From: an uncultured Eubacterium sp.
GTDB taxonomy: Bacteria; Bacillota; Clostridia; Lachnospirales; Lachnospiraceae
Direction of reading: 5' to 3'
DNA: 5,922 nucleotides
Assembly: GCA_905236225.1 (NCBI GenBank)
Contig: CAJOPM010000221.1
Span: 1-5,922 of the forward strand
A program made the position numbers and the translations under genes. Below are positions 5,918 to 5,922 of this stretch, piece after piece (within the stretch, counting starts at the first letter, position 1; every line of letters begins with the position of its first letter). The notes under the pieces are model-generated. The model worked only from the letters and a program-made list of their open reading frames with translations, was not told the origin of the DNA and searched no databases.

Positions 5918-5922
5918 CAAAA

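Overview
The window reads as a piece of a low-GC Gram-positive genome, most likely a clostridium of the Lachnospiraceae type. The grounds are the AT-rich codon use, strong AGGAG-type ribosome binding sites, TTG and GTG starts, the clostridial rimO-pgsA-cinA gene order, and a coiled-coil protein beside coaD that I recall mainly from Lachnospiraceae. The family assignment is from memory and inference, not from a search.

Layout. Positions 1-113 are a short non-coding leader containing an imperfect hairpin framed by a 10-bp direct repeat. One plus-strand gene follows (114-1064), an S4-domain pseudouridine synthase of the RluA/RluC/RluD family. It converges, across only 33 bp, on a compact minus-strand operon filling 1098-5804. 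In transcription order the operon is rimO, pgsA, pncC (stand-alone CinA C-terminal domain), rsmD, coaD, an uncharacterised coiled-coil protein, and a HAD-family phosphatase. Three junctions are 4-base stop/start overlaps (ATGA or GTGA), two have gaps of 1 and 6 nt, and the largest gap is 32 nt, so the genes are probably co-transcribed and largely translationally coupled. The right edge (5840-5915) is a GC-rich, strongly self-complementary element upstream of rimO. A 38-codon open frame runs through it and overlaps the rimO start by ATGA.

How the genes fit together. Three products modify the ribosome: RimO (S12 methylthiolation), RsmD (16S m2G966) and the pseudouridine synthase (23S rRNA, site not assignable). 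PgsA makes phosphatidylglycerol phosphate, CoaD makes dephospho-CoA, and PncC salvages NMN for NAD synthesis. This is a housekeeping operon. I see no phage, transposase, CRISPR, toxin-antitoxin or defence genes, and no stretch over 300 bp without a gene.

The parts that established families do not explain are the structured elements at the two ends and the coiled-coil protein. The right-hand element is the best candidate for something not yet described: it is far more GC-rich than its surroundings, folds into two strong stems, and is at the same time an open frame coupled to rimO.
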